Positions 1 to 9,584 are shown, numbered from the stretch's first letter. The stretch: 64,000 nt of DNA from Actinoplanes octamycinicus (GCF_014205225.1 NZ_JACHNB010000001.1:8413501-8477500), one strand, 5' to 3'. Numbers and translations are program-made. Notes: generated by a model not told the origin, from the letters alone.

Positions 1-850
1 GCACCCGCACCCCCAGCTCGACCAGGTCCCGGACCAGGTCGGGGACGGTCTCCGGCTTGGGCTCGGCGGGCAGCACCACGGCGTACCGGTCGCCCTCGTG
101 GCTCACCTGCCCGGCGGCCGCCAGGCGGTCGTGGGCGAGCGGGCCCACGTCCTCCAGTCGCAGCCGCAGCTCGCTCTGCCCGAGCAGCTCGCCGAGCGTG
201 CCGGCGGCCGCCACCCGGCCCCGGTCGAGGATCACCACCCGGTCGCAGACCCGCTCCACCTCGCCGATCAGGTGCGAGTTGAGCAGCACCGCGACGCCCC
301 GCTCCTTGAGGGTGAGCACCAGGTCGCGGACGTCGGCCCGGCCGAGCGGGTCGAGGGCGCTGGTCGGCTCGTCGAGGATCACCAGGTCGGGGCAGGCGAC
401 CAGGGCGACGGCCAGGCCGAGGCGCTGCTGCATGCCCTTGGAGAAGCCGCCGACCCGGTCACCGGCCCGGTCCGCCAGCCCGACCAGGGCCAGGCAGTCG
501 TGCCGGTCGGCGGCCGGGACCGGGAGGCCGGCCAGCCGCACGTGCAGGGCCAGCACCTCGGCGGCGGTCAGCCACGGCTGGTAGCGGAACAGCTCGGGCA
601 GGTAGCCGACCCGGGCCCGGGCGCGGGGGTCGCGGCCCGGCCGGCCGAGCAGCATCACCTCGCCGGCGTCCGGGCGGACCAGACCGAGCAGCATCTTGAT
701 CACCGTGGTCTTGCCGGCGCCGTTCGGGCCGAGCAGCGCCAGCACCTCGCCGCGCGCCACGGTGAGCGACACGTCCGCCACCGCGACCTGCCGCCGGTAG
801 CGTTTGCGCAGCCCGGACGCCCAGACCGCGGCGGACTGCCCGCCGGTCAC
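1..850 (-). CDS. ABC transporter ATP-binding protein (C-terminus beyond the left edge)
   Basis: Cytoplasmic ATPase subunit of an ABC transporter, probably an exporter of the CcmA/drug-efflux class. Reading from a GTG at 850, the Walker A GPNGAGKT lies at residues 41-48, followed by a signature-like FSKGMQQR, the Walker B LVILDEPTSALD and a switch histidine in LNSHLIGE. The start overlaps the stop of the upstream anti-sigma gene by four bases (GTGA), so the two are translationally coupled. About 283 codons are visible and the reading frame continues off the edge; a permease gene would be expected next. The substrate cannot be told from this sequence. The position in a sigma/anti-sigma operon suggests envelope-stress or signal-dependent export, which is inference. 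Confidence 0.9.
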   Translation of the reverse strand, partial: MTGGQSAAVWASGLRKRYRRQVAVADVSLTVARGEVLALLGPNGAGKTTVIKMLLGLVRPDAGEVMLLGRPGRDPRARARVGYLPELFRYQPWLTAAEVLALHVRLAGLPVPAADRHDCLALVGLADRAGDRVGGFSKGMQQRLGLAVALVACPDLVILDEPTSALDPLGRADVRDLVLTLKERGVAVLLNSHLIGEVERVCDRVVILDRGRVAAAGTLGELLGQSELRLRLEDVGPLAHDRLAAAGQVSHEGDRYAVVLPAEPKPETVPDLVRDLVELGVRV

Positions 851-1920
851 CGGCCCCACCTCAGGTTCCGGGCGACGTCCAGCACCTCGTCGGCGCTCAG
901 CGAGCCGGCGACCGCGTTGACCATGCCGTCGCGGACCCAGAAGACGCCGGTGAACGCGCCGTCGCGGGAGCTGAGCACCAGCGCCGAGACGCCGTTCACG
1001 TCGGCGGTCGTGCTGGTCTGGTCGGCGGACCGGACGATCAGCGGCAGCGTGGCGCCGTCGGCGGAGAAGCGGCGCAGCTGGTCGGCGACCGCCTGCGGGA
1101 TGCCGGGCAGGGTGAGCAGGTAGTCCCGGGCGGTGGCGAACGGGATGCCGGACGAGAACGCCCGCGGCGCGGTGGCCCGGCCGACGACCATCGCCGGCGC
1201 GCCGCGGGACTCGCGCCACACCTCGGCGACGCCGGGACCGGCGGTGAGCCGGAACTTCGCGCCGTCCAGCCCGGCCGGCGGCGCGGGCAGCGGTTCGCCG
1301 GCCGCCTCGGCGGTCTGCCGGGCCTTGGCGGCGGAGAAGGTGAAGACCGCGGCGGCCTGGTCACCGGCGAAGTAGGCGGGCGTGCCGGTGACGCCGTGCG
1401 GCAGGCTCGCCACCACCGGCGTCGGCAGGCCGGTGACCTGCTCGGCCGCCGCCGCGTCGGTGACCTGGCGGACGTGCGGCGCGCGGTCGATCACCAGCGT
1501 GCCGTAGGCGGACAGGTCGGGCAGCTGGACCAGCTCGGCCGGGTTGACCGTGATCGGGGCGACCTTGTCGGCGCGGAACACCGGGAACCAGTCGGTGGCG
1601 GCGGCCGCGGTGGCGCCGGCCAGCAGGGCGACGGCGGCCGCGGTGGCGATCAGGGGGCGGCTGACGGTCGTACGGAAAGCTGGTCTGACCGGTTGTGCCG
1701 GGGTGGCCGTGACCGAGGCGGACAGGGCGCGCCACGCGGTCTCGATGTCGGGATCGACGTCGCAGGCGAGCGCCGCGGCCGCGAGATCCGCGTCCCGCCC
1801 GGCGGCGGCCAGCCCGGACTGGCAGATGTCGCAGGCCGCGACGTGGTCGCGGTCGATGTCCGGGACGCCGGCGGGCTCGTCCAGGAGCCGGCGCAGCGTG
1901 CCGTCACTCGGATGACGCAT
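847..1920 (-). CDS. Anti-sigma factor with zinc-binding N-terminus and one membrane span
   Basis: Likely sequesters the ECF sigma factor encoded just upstream. The N-terminus carries the zinc anti-sigma pattern H26-x3-C30-x2-C33 (HVAACDIC). One hydrophobic segment, roughly residues 89-110, would place the remaining ~245 residues outside the membrane as a sensor or secreted-side domain that I do not recognise. The ATG at 1920 lies inside the sigma gene (17 bp overlap), the usual arrangement for a co-translated sigma/anti-sigma pair, and its stop overlaps the ABC ATPase start. At 357 aa it is longer than a minimal anti-sigma factor because of the large extracytoplasmic part. The family assignment rests on the HxxxCxxC motif, topology and operon position. 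Confidence 0.85.
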   Translation of the reverse strand: MRHPSDGTLRRLLDEPAGVPDIDRDHVAACDICQSGLAAAGRDADLAAAALACDVDPDIETAWRALSASVTATPAQPVRPAFRTTVSRPLIATAAAVALLAGATAAAATDWFPVFRADKVAPITVNPAELVQLPDLSAYGTLVIDRAPHVRQVTDAAAAEQVTGLPTPVVASLPHGVTGTPAYFAGDQAAAVFTFSAAKARQTAEAAGEPLPAPPAGLDGAKFRLTAGPGVAEVWRESRGAPAMVVGRATAPRAFSSGIPFATARDYLLTLPGIPQAVADQLRRFSADGATLPLIVRSADQTSTTADVNGVSALVLSSRDGAFTGVFWVRDGMVNAVAGSLSADEVLDVARNLRWGR

Positions 1921-2413
1921 GGCGGTGCAACTCCTTCCGGAGGGCGGATTCGGCGCGGCGCACGGTGGTGCCGACGCTGGCCGGGGAGAGGTCGAGGGCG
2001 GCCGCGACCTCGGCGTAGCTGAGGCCGCTGTGCCGCAGGACCAGGGCGATCGCCTGCTTGCGGGGCAGCCGGGCGAGGGCGGCGCGGACCCGGCGGCGTT
2101 CGTCGTTGACCACCACCGCGTCCGCGACGTCCGGGCTGACCGGATCCGGCCGGACCGCCTCCTCGCGGGAGGCGCGCCGGCGGCCGGAGCGCAGATGGTT
2201 CAGCGCGGTGTGCGCGGCGGCGACCGACAGCCAGCCGATCGCCTCGCCGGCCGGCACCGCCGAGCGACCGAAGGTCAGGAAGACCTCCTGGGCCACGTCC
2301 TCGGCCTCGTCCCGGCTGCCCAGGACACGGGCGGCGACCGCGACCACGCGGGGGTAGGCGGTGCGGAACACCTCTTCGAGGTCGGCCCGCACCGCGGGCT
2401 GTCTCTTCGCCAC
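1904..2413 (-). CDS. ECF-type RNA polymerase sigma factor
   Basis: A 169-aa sigma-70 family factor with only regions 2 and 4, the layout of extracytoplasmic-function sigma factors. Region 2 covers about residues 10-75 (acidic SRDEAEDVAQEVFLTF followed by a tryptophan-containing helix). Region 4 covers about 110-165, with the helix-turn-helix LSYAEVAAALDLSPASVGTTVRRAE. The GTG at 2413 was chosen over longer in-frame starts because a GGAAGG ribosome-binding site lies just upstream and homology-like sequence begins there. It heads the operon sigma, anti-sigma, ABC ATPase and is divergent from the gene at 2517, so the roughly 100-bp gap should hold both promoters. ECF factors of this layout often autoregulate, but no -35 motif is clear enough to assign. 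Confidence 0.92.
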   Translation of the reverse strand: MAKRQPAVRADLEEVFRTAYPRVVAVAARVLGSRDEAEDVAQEVFLTFGRSAVPAGEAIGWLSVAAAHTALNHLRSGRRRASREEAVRPDPVSPDVADAVVVNDERRRVRAALARLPRKQAIALVLRHSGLSYAEVAAALDLSPASVGTTVRRAESALRKELHRHASSE

Positions 2414-2516
2414 GGCGACCTTCCGTCCGACCGGCAGAATCGCGGCCGGCGCTCTTCCGCTCAGGTTCACATCTCTGAAGCACCACCGGCGGGCCGAATG
2501 TGACACCGTCGTCGCC

Positions 2517-3035
2517 ATGATGTTCACCGCCGGCCGCAGCGCGCTCATTGTCATCGACCTGATGCCCCGCATCGTGGCGCAGGATCTCGGCCCGCACCGC
2601 GGCGCCGACGTGGTGGCCCGGTCGGTCGCCCTCGCCGACGCCTTCCGCGCCGCCGGTGGCCTGGTGGTGCCGGTCCGGGTGGACCGGCCGAACGTGACCG
2701 AGCAGCCGCCGGGCAGCGGTTTCGTGCCGGAGTTCGAGCCGCGGCCGGGCGACGTCCCGATCGTCAAGCGGACGATCGGCGCGTTCTCCGGCACCGGCCT
2801 GGAGGGGGCGCTGCGCGAGCGCGGCGTGGACACCGTGGTGCTGGCCGGCATCGCGACGACGATGGGCGTGGAGTCGACCGCGCGGGCGGCCGCCGACCTG
2901 GGCTTCGAGGTGGTGTTCGCGTCGGACGCGATGAGCGGGATGACGGCGGCGGAGCACACGCACGCGCTGTCGGTGGTCCTGCCCCGCTTCGGCGAGGTGC
3001 TGAGCACCGCGGAGATCCTGGACCGGCTGCGATGA
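2517..3035 (+). CDS. Isochorismatase-family hydrolase-like protein lacking the catalytic cysteine
   Basis: A 172-aa alpha/beta protein of the isochorismatase/nicotinamidase superfamily, cytoplasmic. Two triad positions are visible: D14 in ALIVIDLM and K84 in IVKRTIGAF. The third, normally Cys, is Gly (G117 in GIATTMGVESTARAA). In the family a Gly here occurs in PhzD-type isochorismatases and other members lacking the nucleophile, so a vinyl-ether hydrolase or non-catalytic role is more likely than amidase activity. The ATG at 2517 is used because homology starts there; a second ATG follows at 2520. The gene ends ATGA at 3032-3035, close to the next gene's start, so the two probably form a small operon divergent from the sigma operon. 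The substrate is unknown. Confidence 0.85.
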   Translation: MMFTAGRSALIVIDLMPRIVAQDLGPHRGADVVARSVALADAFRAAGGLVVPVRVDRPNVTEQPPGSGFVPEFEPRPGDVPIVKRTIGAFSGTGLEGALRERGVDTVVLAGIATTMGVESTARAAADLGFEVVFASDAMSGMTAAEHTHALSVVLPRFGEVLSTAEILDRLR

Positions 3036-3049
3036 CGGAGGTTGGTGCG

Positions 3050-3463
3050 ATGGCGTTACGGGTGGATCTGACGTTCGACTGTGTGCGGGCGGCGGAGCTG
3101 GCGGAGTTCTGGAAGGTCGCGCTGGGATATGTGGACGAGCCGCCGCCGGCGCCGTTCACGACCCGGGCGGAGTGGGCGGCCTCGTTCGGCGAGCCGGCCG
3201 AGGACGAGGGCGACGGCGCCTGGCTGCACGATCCGGACGGCGTCGGGCCGCGGCTGGTGTTCCTCGAGGTGCCGGAGCCGAAGGTGGCGAAAAATCGGCT
3301 GCACATCGACGTCCGAGTGGGAAAGGACGGCGAGCCGTGGCCGCGCATCCAGGCGAAGGTCGAGCAGTTGCGGGCGATCGGCGGGCGGGTGCGGGCCGTC
3401 TTCGACGGGCATCACGTGGTGATGACCGACCCGGAGGGCAACGAGTTCTGCGTGGCCGCCTGA
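3050..3463 (+). CDS. VOC-superfamily (glyoxalase-like) protein
   Basis: A small cytoplasmic protein of 137 aa with the vicinal-oxygen-chelate fold in its glyoxalase-like form. It opens with a beta strand plus AAELAEFWKVALGY and has a paired C-terminal half (NRLHIDVRVG ... DPEGNEFCVA), the hallmark ending of this family. The ATG at 3050 is preferred to the ATG at 3032 because GGAGG sits eight bases upstream of it; the 3032 start would overlap the previous stop by four bases. Metal ligands cannot be assigned confidently. Such proteins include antibiotic-binding and dioxygenase-like members, and no substrate can be inferred here. It is probably co-transcribed with the isochorismatase-like gene. 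Confidence 0.85.
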   Translation: MALRVDLTFDCVRAAELAEFWKVALGYVDEPPPAPFTTRAEWAASFGEPAEDEGDGAWLHDPDGVGPRLVFLEVPEPKVAKNRLHIDVRVGKDGEPWPRIQAKVEQLRAIGGRVRAVFDGHHVVMTDPEGNEFCVAA

Positions 3464-3497
3464 TCACCGGTGGCGCTCCGTCCCGGTCGCGGTGCCC

Positions 3498-6400
3498 CTA
3501 CTTGCGGTGCGCCGGGCGATAGGCCGCGTGCGCCGGTCGCCGGCCGAGATACCGCAGTCCCCCACCGGCCAGCAGCAGAACCGTCCCGGCCAGCACGACC
3601 AGGGCGATCGCCGGCCCGGTCACCGGGAACTTGCCGGGCTTCGCATCCCCGGGCTCGTCCGGCTCCTCGGGCGCCAGCGGCTCGGCCGGCGCCGGCAGCG
3701 GCTTCTTGGCCGGCACCGCCACCGTCGACGGCGCCTCCGCGGTCACGTCGTCCGCGTCCGGGTCGACCAGGTCCCCGGCGATCTTCGCCTGGAAGGTCTG
3801 CCGGCCGGCCGCGATCTGCTTCGCGGTCAGGTGGTAGACCCCTGACCGGCAGGTTGTCGACGCCCCGGGCGCGAGCCGGGTGGCCTCGCAGGTGACCGCG
3901 GCCGGCAGCCCGGTCACCCGCACGTTGACCAGCGTGACGGTGCCGGTGTTGGTGACCACGATCGTCGAGATCACGTCGTCGCCCGGCCCGAGCAGCCCGT
4001 CGCCGTCGGTGTCGGTCCAGACCGCGGTCTGCGCGCCGCCCAGCTTCGGCGCCGGTTCGGCCAGCGGCACCGTCGTGCTGGCCGGCCGGGACGACACCTT
4101 GCGCAGCGAGCCGGGCACCACCCCGCGGGCCACCGCGGTGTCCCGGATCGGGTGCGCCGCGTCCACGTCCGCCTGGCTGACCCGGTAGTCGGTGACCGCC
4201 TGGCAGTCCGTCCCGTCGCCGGGCGCGAGCCGGGTGCTGGCACAGCTCACCGTCCCGCCCCGGGCGTGGTCCACGGCCAGTTCGCCGACCGTCACGTTGC
4301 CCCGGTTGTAGACCGCGTACGTGTACCGCAGCAGGTCCCCGGCGGTCACCCCGTGCTCCACCGCCGCCGCCGACGGCGAGGCCCCGGAGGACGCCGTCGC
4401 CGACACCCTCCCCGAGGCGTCGGCGGCCGACGCCACCCGGGTGGTCAGCGTGATCTCCAGCAGCGGTTGCCCGGCGGTCAGCGCGACCGTCCCGTGGAAC
4501 GGCCCGAAGCTGTGCGCCCCGTCCGGCGCCCGGCCGGCCGCCGACACCACCGTGGTGATCGGCTTCCCGGCGTCCACCTCGGCCTGGGTGACCGTGTGCC
4601 GTTCGGCGGTCGTGCAGGTCACCGCCTCCCGCACGGCCAGCCCGGTCTGCGGGCAGACGATCGTCCCCGGCCCGGTGACCGCCACGTCGGCCATCGTCTG
4701 GTTGCCGTTGTTGACCACCTGGTAGGTCCAGGTGACGGTGTCCCCGGCGACCGGAGCGCCCTGGTGGCCGTCCGGCGTCACCCGGCCGATCGGCTGCACG
4801 TCCAGCGACGGCGCGCCGACCACCACCGGCACCCAGGTGGCGGCCGGGCCGAAGCTCTGCACCGGCCCACCGCCGACCTGCCCGGTGACCGTCGCGGTGC
4901 TGGTCAGCGGGTACCCGTCGTCGATGTCCGCCTGGGTCACCCGGTAGCCGGCCGAGACGCAGGTCATCGAGCCGTTCGGGCCGAGCGTGTCGGCCGGGCA
5001 GGCGGCCCGGCCGCTGCGGGTGTCGGTGACGGTCACCGTACGCATGCTGAGCGTGCCGATGTTAGTGACCAGGAAGTCGAACGTGACGGTGTCCCCCGCC
5101 TCGACCGCGTTGACGTGCTCGGCCGGTGTCACGTGGGTGGCGCCGGTGGTGACGGTCAGCGTCGCGACGCCGACGCCGACCGGCACACTGGTGGTCGTCG
5201 TGGCGTAGGGGCCGGCGGTGGCCTCGCCGGGCGCCCGGCCGGTCACCCGGGTGGTGGCGGAGAGCGCCACCCCGGCGTCGTAGTCGCTCTGGGTCACCCG
5301 GTACGCCGCGTTCCCGGTGCAGGCGGCCGTGCCGCCGACCAGCAGCGAGGCGGCGTCGCAGGTGGCGCCTCCGCTGAGCGAGTCGCTGACGCTGTCCAGC
5401 CGCATGGTCACGTTGCCGGTGTTGCGGACCTGATGGGTGAACGCCACCGTGTCGCCGGGCTGCACCGCGCCGGCGTGCCCGGTCGGCGACACGTGCGGCA
5501 CGGTGGTCACGGTCAGCGCCGGTCCGGCCGTCACCACCGGGACCGGCAGCGAGCCTTCCGCGTTGGCCGGCAGATGGCCGGGCGCGACGCTGCGGGCGTC
5601 CACGATCGCGTCGTTGCGGATGTCCACGCCGGCGTCGATGTCGGCCTGCACGACCGTGTACGGGGTGGTCGAGGTGCAGGTCAGGGTGCCGCCGAAGGGG
5701 ATCACGCTGGCCGGGCAGTTGATCGTGGCGATGCTCAGATCGGTCACGCTGACCGTGTCCAGACCGACGTTTCCCGTGTTGGTGATCTTGTAGGTGTAGT
5801 TGATCGCGTCGTTGACCCGGACCGGAGTCACCAGCCCGGGCGGCAGCTTCACCTCGATGTCCAGGGCCGGCGCCGCCGGTGCGACCGGCACCGAGCTGAC
5901 CGGGGAGCTGAAGCTGGCGACCGGGGTGGTCGACGACACCGTGGCGGTGTTGGTGACCGGGCCACCGCCGTCGATGTCCGACTGCTGCACCCGGTAGCCC
6001 TGCCCGGGCGTGTGATCGCAGGTCATCGAGGCGCCGATGGCCAGGTCGGGCTGCTGGCAGTTGATCGTGTTGCCCTTGGTGTCGGTGACCGTGACGCCGT
6101 CCATCTGCACGTTGCCGTTGTTGGTCACCGCGTAGGTGTAGGAGATCCAGTCGCCGCTGGCCGCCGCGTTCTGCCGGCTCGCCGTGCTCACGGTCGGGGT
6201 GAGCACCACGGCCAGCGAGGCGTGCGCGACGGCGACCGGCACGCTGGAGCTGAGCTGGGCATAGGTGGCCGGCAGCACGGTGCTGGTGTTGACCGCCTGC
6301 GCCGTCACCGTGTCGGTGATCGGCCGGTTCGCCAGCACCTCCGCGTTCGACACGGTGTGCCTGCTGCCGGTGCAGGTGGTGGTGGCGCCGACCGCCACGC

Positions 6401-9400
6401 TGTCCGGCGCGCAGGTGGAGGTGCCGCTCAGGTTCCCGGTCAGGGTCAGCGACGTCATCGGCAGGTTGCCGGTGTTGCTCACCTCGTAGACGTAGTCGAT
6501 GGTGGCGCCGACCCCGGCCGGGGTGGCCGACACGACGCTGACCGAGCGGATGCTCAGCGCCGGCGCGGCCGCCGCGGCGGTCACCCCGTCGGTGTCGCTG
6601 TTGTTGCCGGCGACCGGGTCGGTCCCGTCGGCCGCGACGATCTCGCTCTTGTTGTTCAGCGTGCCGCTGCCCAGCGCGGTGCCGTGCAGCGTCAGCACCG
6701 CGCCGGGGGTGTTGCCGGGGATCATCCGCTGGATGGTCCAGCGCTGCGCGGCCGTGTCGAAGGTGCCGTTGGTGGCCGTCCCGGAGGTGAGGGTGAGCCC
6801 GGCGTCCGGGCTCTCCCGCACCACCACGCTGGTGGCGTCGGACGGGCCGTGGTTGATCACCTGGACCTCGAAGTCCACCTCCTCGGACTGCACGATCGAG
6901 GTGCTGCCGGTGACCACCTTGATCACTTCGAGGTCGGCGCGCTGCTCGACGGTGGCCGTGGTGGTGACGGTGTCGTTGCCGCCGACCGGGTCCGGCGTAC
7001 TGGCCGACACGGTCGCGGTCCGGCCGTAGGCCGTGCTGCCGTACCCGGTGGGTAGCAGCACCGCGGCGAAGGTGATCTGCCAGTCCGCCGACGCGGCCAG
7101 GGTCGCCAGGTTGCAGACGTAGCTCCCGCCGTCCGGGGTGACGCCGCCGGTCACGGTGCCCTGGAAGGTGCAGCTGCCGGCGCTGGCCGAGGCGGCCGGC
7201 ACCGGGCGGCCGGCCGGGATGGCCTGGCGCAGCACCACGCCCTCGGCCCGGGTCTGCCCGTTGTTGACCACCCGGACCGCGCCGGTGACGGTCTGCCCGG
7301 CGACCAGCGCGCTGGGATCGCTCGGATTGCCGAGCGTCTGGGTGACCGCCAGGTCGGCCCGGAGCAGCACGGTGAAGTTGATCGTGTCGGTGTCGTTGGC
7401 CGCGTTGTTGTCGGTGGTCGGCGAGATGACGGTGGTGCTGGCGAACCCCGGTCCGGCCGCCGCGGAAGCCCCGAGGGTGGCGGTGCCGCCCAGCTGGATG
7501 CTGGCCCCGGCCGGAAGGGTGCCGACCGTGCAGGCGTTGGCGGTGCAGTAGGGACTGTTCCGGACGATGGTCACACCGGGCGGGGTGACCGTGTTGAAGG
7601 TGACGTTGGTGGCGTCCGACGGACCGTTGTTGGTGACCGTCAGCGTGTAGGTGACGCTGTCGCCCGCGTAGGCGCTGAGCTGGCTCAGCCCGAGCCTGAC
7701 CCCGACGTCGGCGACCGCGGTCCCGGCCGACTGGACCGAGAAGTTGTTGTTCGCGGCCGACGGGTCCGGGGTGCTGGAGGTGACCGAGACGGCGTTGTTC
7801 ACCGCGCCGCCACCGGACGCCTTCAAGGTCATGTTGATGGTCACCGTGGTGCTGGTCGACGGCATCATGTCGGCCAGCTGGCACTCCAGGGTGCCGATCG
7901 GGGTGACCGCGCAGGTGCCGCCGCTGGCGCTGGTGTAGGTCGCGGTCGCCAGCGGGATCACGTCGGCGAGTACCAGGCCGCGGGCCATCGACGGTCCCGC
8001 GTTGGTGACCGTCGCGGTGTAGGTGATCGGCGAGCCGGCCACCCCCGCCGTGTTCGTCATGGTCACGCCGACGTCGGCCAGGGTGGCGACCGCCGCGCTC
8101 ACCGAGGCCGCATTGTCCGCCTGGTTCACCTCGAACGTCGAGCTGGTCACCGCCGAGGTCAGCGTCGCCTGCACCCCGGGCGTGGCCTGGGCGATGACGT
8201 CGCCGCTGACCGTCATCACCCCGGTGCCGCCGGACGGCATGCCGGCCAGGTCGCAGCGCGCGTTCTGCCCGGTGACCGTGCACGTCGCCCCGGGCATGGT
8301 CGCCCCGACGTTCACGATCCCGAACGGCACCACCGCGCTGACCTGCACGGCGCTCGCGGTGCTCGGCCCGGCGTTGGTCACCGTCAGGTTGGTGGTGGCG
8401 GCCCGGCCGGCCACCACCCCGCCGGCCCCGACCACCGCGCTGATCCGCAGGTCGGCGGCGGCCGCGACGCTGGTCGCGGTGGTGCTGCCGGTCGAGGTGA
8501 GCCGCGATCCGGAGATCGGTTCGGTGTACGCCGCCTCGCCGGTGCTGGCCAGCGTGCTCTCCGCCGCCGCGGTGTTCACCTTCACCTGGTACGAGAACGA
8601 CCGCGACTCCCCCACCGGGATGGTCCCGCCGGCGCTCGGCGTCGCCCCGGTCCCGGCCCGCACCCGGACCGTCCGGGTGGCCGGGTCGTACTCGCCGGTG
8701 TCGCCGTCGGCGGCGTCGGTGACCGTGGTGCTGCTGGCCCCGGTGACCGACCGGATCGAGCCGGGGACGAACGTGGTGTTCGGCGGCAGCGGGTCGCTGA
8801 GCACCGCGAGCTGGGCCGGGTTGCCGCCCCGGTTCTCGGTGGTCACCGTGTAGGTGAGCACGTCCCCGGCGTTCGCCGTCGCCGCGCTGACCGCGGTGCT
8901 GGTCAGCAGGCAGGCCGCGGTGCCGAACGAGATGCCGTCCAGGAAGTTGCCGTAGGTCGGCTTGTTCTGCGCCGCCGAGATCGACTCGAACGCGAACCGG
9001 GTCAGCGTCTGTCCCGGCGGCACCGTGTAGTTGGCCGACGAGGGTCCCCACGCGGTGCTCGGATCGGCGATGTTCGCGCCCTGCTGGACCAGCGTGCCGC
9101 CGGCCGGCCCGATCTTGACGGCCATCACGTCGGTGCCGAGCCGGCCCCGGTGCTTGATCTCCCAGCGCATGGTCTGCCCGGGCGTGGTCGCCACGTCCTG
9201 GTAGAGCGTGGAGACGAAGTTCGCGTTCAGCTCGACGAACTGCACCCCGGAGCCGGCGTTGAAGCCCTGCCGCACCTCGTGCCACAGCTCGAAGACGTGG
9301 TCCGGCGCGGTCGTCTTCCAGCCCGGCATGTCCGGGCCCTCGTTGATCAGCGACATCGAGTTGGCCGCGATCGCCGGGGCCTCGAAGTCACCGTTGATCA

Positions 9401-9539
9401 GGTTCACCGCGGCGCCGCAGGTGCTCTGCGCCGCCCTCGCCGGTTCCCGCCGGGTCGGCGCGAACACCAGCAGACAGCACACCACCAGCAGGAACAGGAC
9501 CAGCAGGTGGTGGGCACAGCGACGGAGGGCCACGAGCAC
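3498..9539 (-). CDS. Giant DUF11-repeat surface protein with sortase-like anchor
   Basis: A 2013-aa secreted protein. Residues 1 to about 37 form a signal peptide (arginines, then LLVLFLLVVCCLLVF, then an AxA-type cleavage region). Residues ~40-210 form an N-terminal domain starting VNLINGDFEAP, resembling secreted carbohydrate-binding-like domains. From ~215 to ~1940 there are many repeated Ig-like DUF11-type modules of about 110-120 residues, each with recurring phrases such as YTYxVTNxGN, VTDT and LxxGxTxTCT. The C-terminus has a proline/acidic linker, then FPVTG (an LPxTG-like pentapeptide), a hydrophobic stretch and a positively charged tail, consistent with sortase attachment to the cell wall. 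It is probably an adhesin or stalk protein. Codon and base use look like the neighbours. Function beyond surface display is inference. Confidence 0.9.
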   Translation of the reverse strand: MLVALRRCAHHLLVLFLLVVCCLLVFAPTRREPARAAQSTCGAAVNLINGDFEAPAIAANSMSLINEGPDMPGWKTTAPDHVFELWHEVRQGFNAGSGVQFVELNANFVSTLYQDVATTPGQTMRWEIKHRGRLGTDVMAVKIGPAGGTLVQQGANIADPSTAWGPSSANYTVPPGQTLTRFAFESISAAQNKPTYGNFLDGISFGTAACLLTSTAVSAATANAGDVLTYTVTTENRGGNPAQLAVLSDPLPPNTTFVPGSIRSVTGASSTTVTDAADGDTGEYDPATRTVRVRAGTGATPSAGGTIPVGESRSFSYQVKVNTAAAESTLASTGEAAYTEPISGSRLTSTGSTTATSVAAAADLRISAVVGAGGVVAGRAATTNLTVTNAGPSTASAVQVSAVVPFGIVNVGATMPGATCTVTGQNARCDLAGMPSGGTGVMTVSGDVIAQATPGVQATLTSAVTSSTFEVNQADNAASVSAAVATLADVGVTMTNTAGVAGSPITYTATVTNAGPSMARGLVLADVIPLATATYTSASGGTCAVTPIGTLECQLADMMPSTSTTVTINMTLKASGGGAVNNAVSVTSSTPDPSAANNNFSVQSAGTAVADVGVRLGLSQLSAYAGDSVTYTLTVTNNGPSDATNVTFNTVTPPGVTIVRNSPYCTANACTVGTLPAGASIQLGGTATLGASAAAGPGFASTTVISPTTDNNAANDTDTINFTVLLRADLAVTQTLGNPSDPSALVAGQTVTGAVRVVNNGQTRAEGVVLRQAIPAGRPVPAASASAGSCTFQGTVTGGVTPDGGSYVCNLATLAASADWQITFAAVLLPTGYGSTAYGRTATVSASTPDPVGGNDTVTTTATVEQRADLEVIKVVTGSTSIVQSEEVDFEVQVINHGPSDATSVVVRESPDAGLTLTSGTATNGTFDTAAQRWTIQRMIPGNTPGAVLTLHGTALGSGTLNNKSEIVAADGTDPVAGNNSDTDGVTAAAAAPALSIRSVSVVSATPAGVGATIDYVYEVSNTGNLPMTSLTLTGNLSGTSTCAPDSVAVGATTTCTGSRHTVSNAEVLANRPITDTVTAQAVNTSTVLPATYAQLSSSVPVAVAHASLAVVLTPTVSTASRQNAAASGDWISYTYAVTNNGNVQMDGVTVTDTKGNTINCQQPDLAIGASMTCDHTPGQGYRVQQSDIDGGGPVTNTATVSSTTPVASFSSPVSSVPVAPAAPALDIEVKLPPGLVTPVRVNDAINYTYKITNTGNVGLDTVSVTDLSIATINCPASVIPFGGTLTCTSTTPYTVVQADIDAGVDIRNDAIVDARSVAPGHLPANAEGSLPVPVVTAGPALTVTTVPHVSPTGHAGAVQPGDTVAFTHQVRNTGNVTMRLDSVSDSLSGGATCDAASLLVGGTAACTGNAAYRVTQSDYDAGVALSATTRVTGRAPGEATAGPYATTTTSVPVGVGVATLTVTTGATHVTPAEHVNAVEAGDTVTFDFLVTNIGTLSMRTVTVTDTRSGRAACPADTLGPNGSMTCVSAGYRVTQADIDDGYPLTSTATVTGQVGGGPVQSFGPAATWVPVVVGAPSLDVQPIGRVTPDGHQGAPVAGDTVTWTYQVVNNGNQTMADVAVTGPGTIVCPQTGLAVREAVTCTTAERHTVTQAEVDAGKPITTVVSAAGRAPDGAHSFGPFHGTVALTAGQPLLEITLTTRVASAADASGRVSATASSGASPSAAAVEHGVTAGDLLRYTYAVYNRGNVTVGELAVDHARGGTVSCASTRLAPGDGTDCQAVTDYRVSQADVDAAHPIRDTAVARGVVPGSLRKVSSRPASTTVPLAEPAPKLGGAQTAVWTDTDGDGLLGPGDDVISTIVVTNTGTVTLVNVRVTGLPAAVTCEATRLAPGASTTCRSGVYHLTAKQIAAGRQTFQAKIAGDLVDPDADDVTAEAPSTVAVPAKKPLPAPAEPLAPEEPDEPGDAKPGKFPVTGPAIALVVLAGTVLLLAGGGLRYLGRRPAHAAYRPAHRK

Positions 9540-9584
9540 ACAACTTAACGTGCGAATCCGAGCCGATCTCGCATTCCGCCGAGA

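Noticed and set aside
4152..7055. A 967-codon open frame on the plus strand opposite the giant surface protein
   Set aside because: Composition is Arg/Gly/His/Asp-rich without domain patterns. It is the antisense shadow of the repeated DUF11 modules, a common effect in GC-rich genes.
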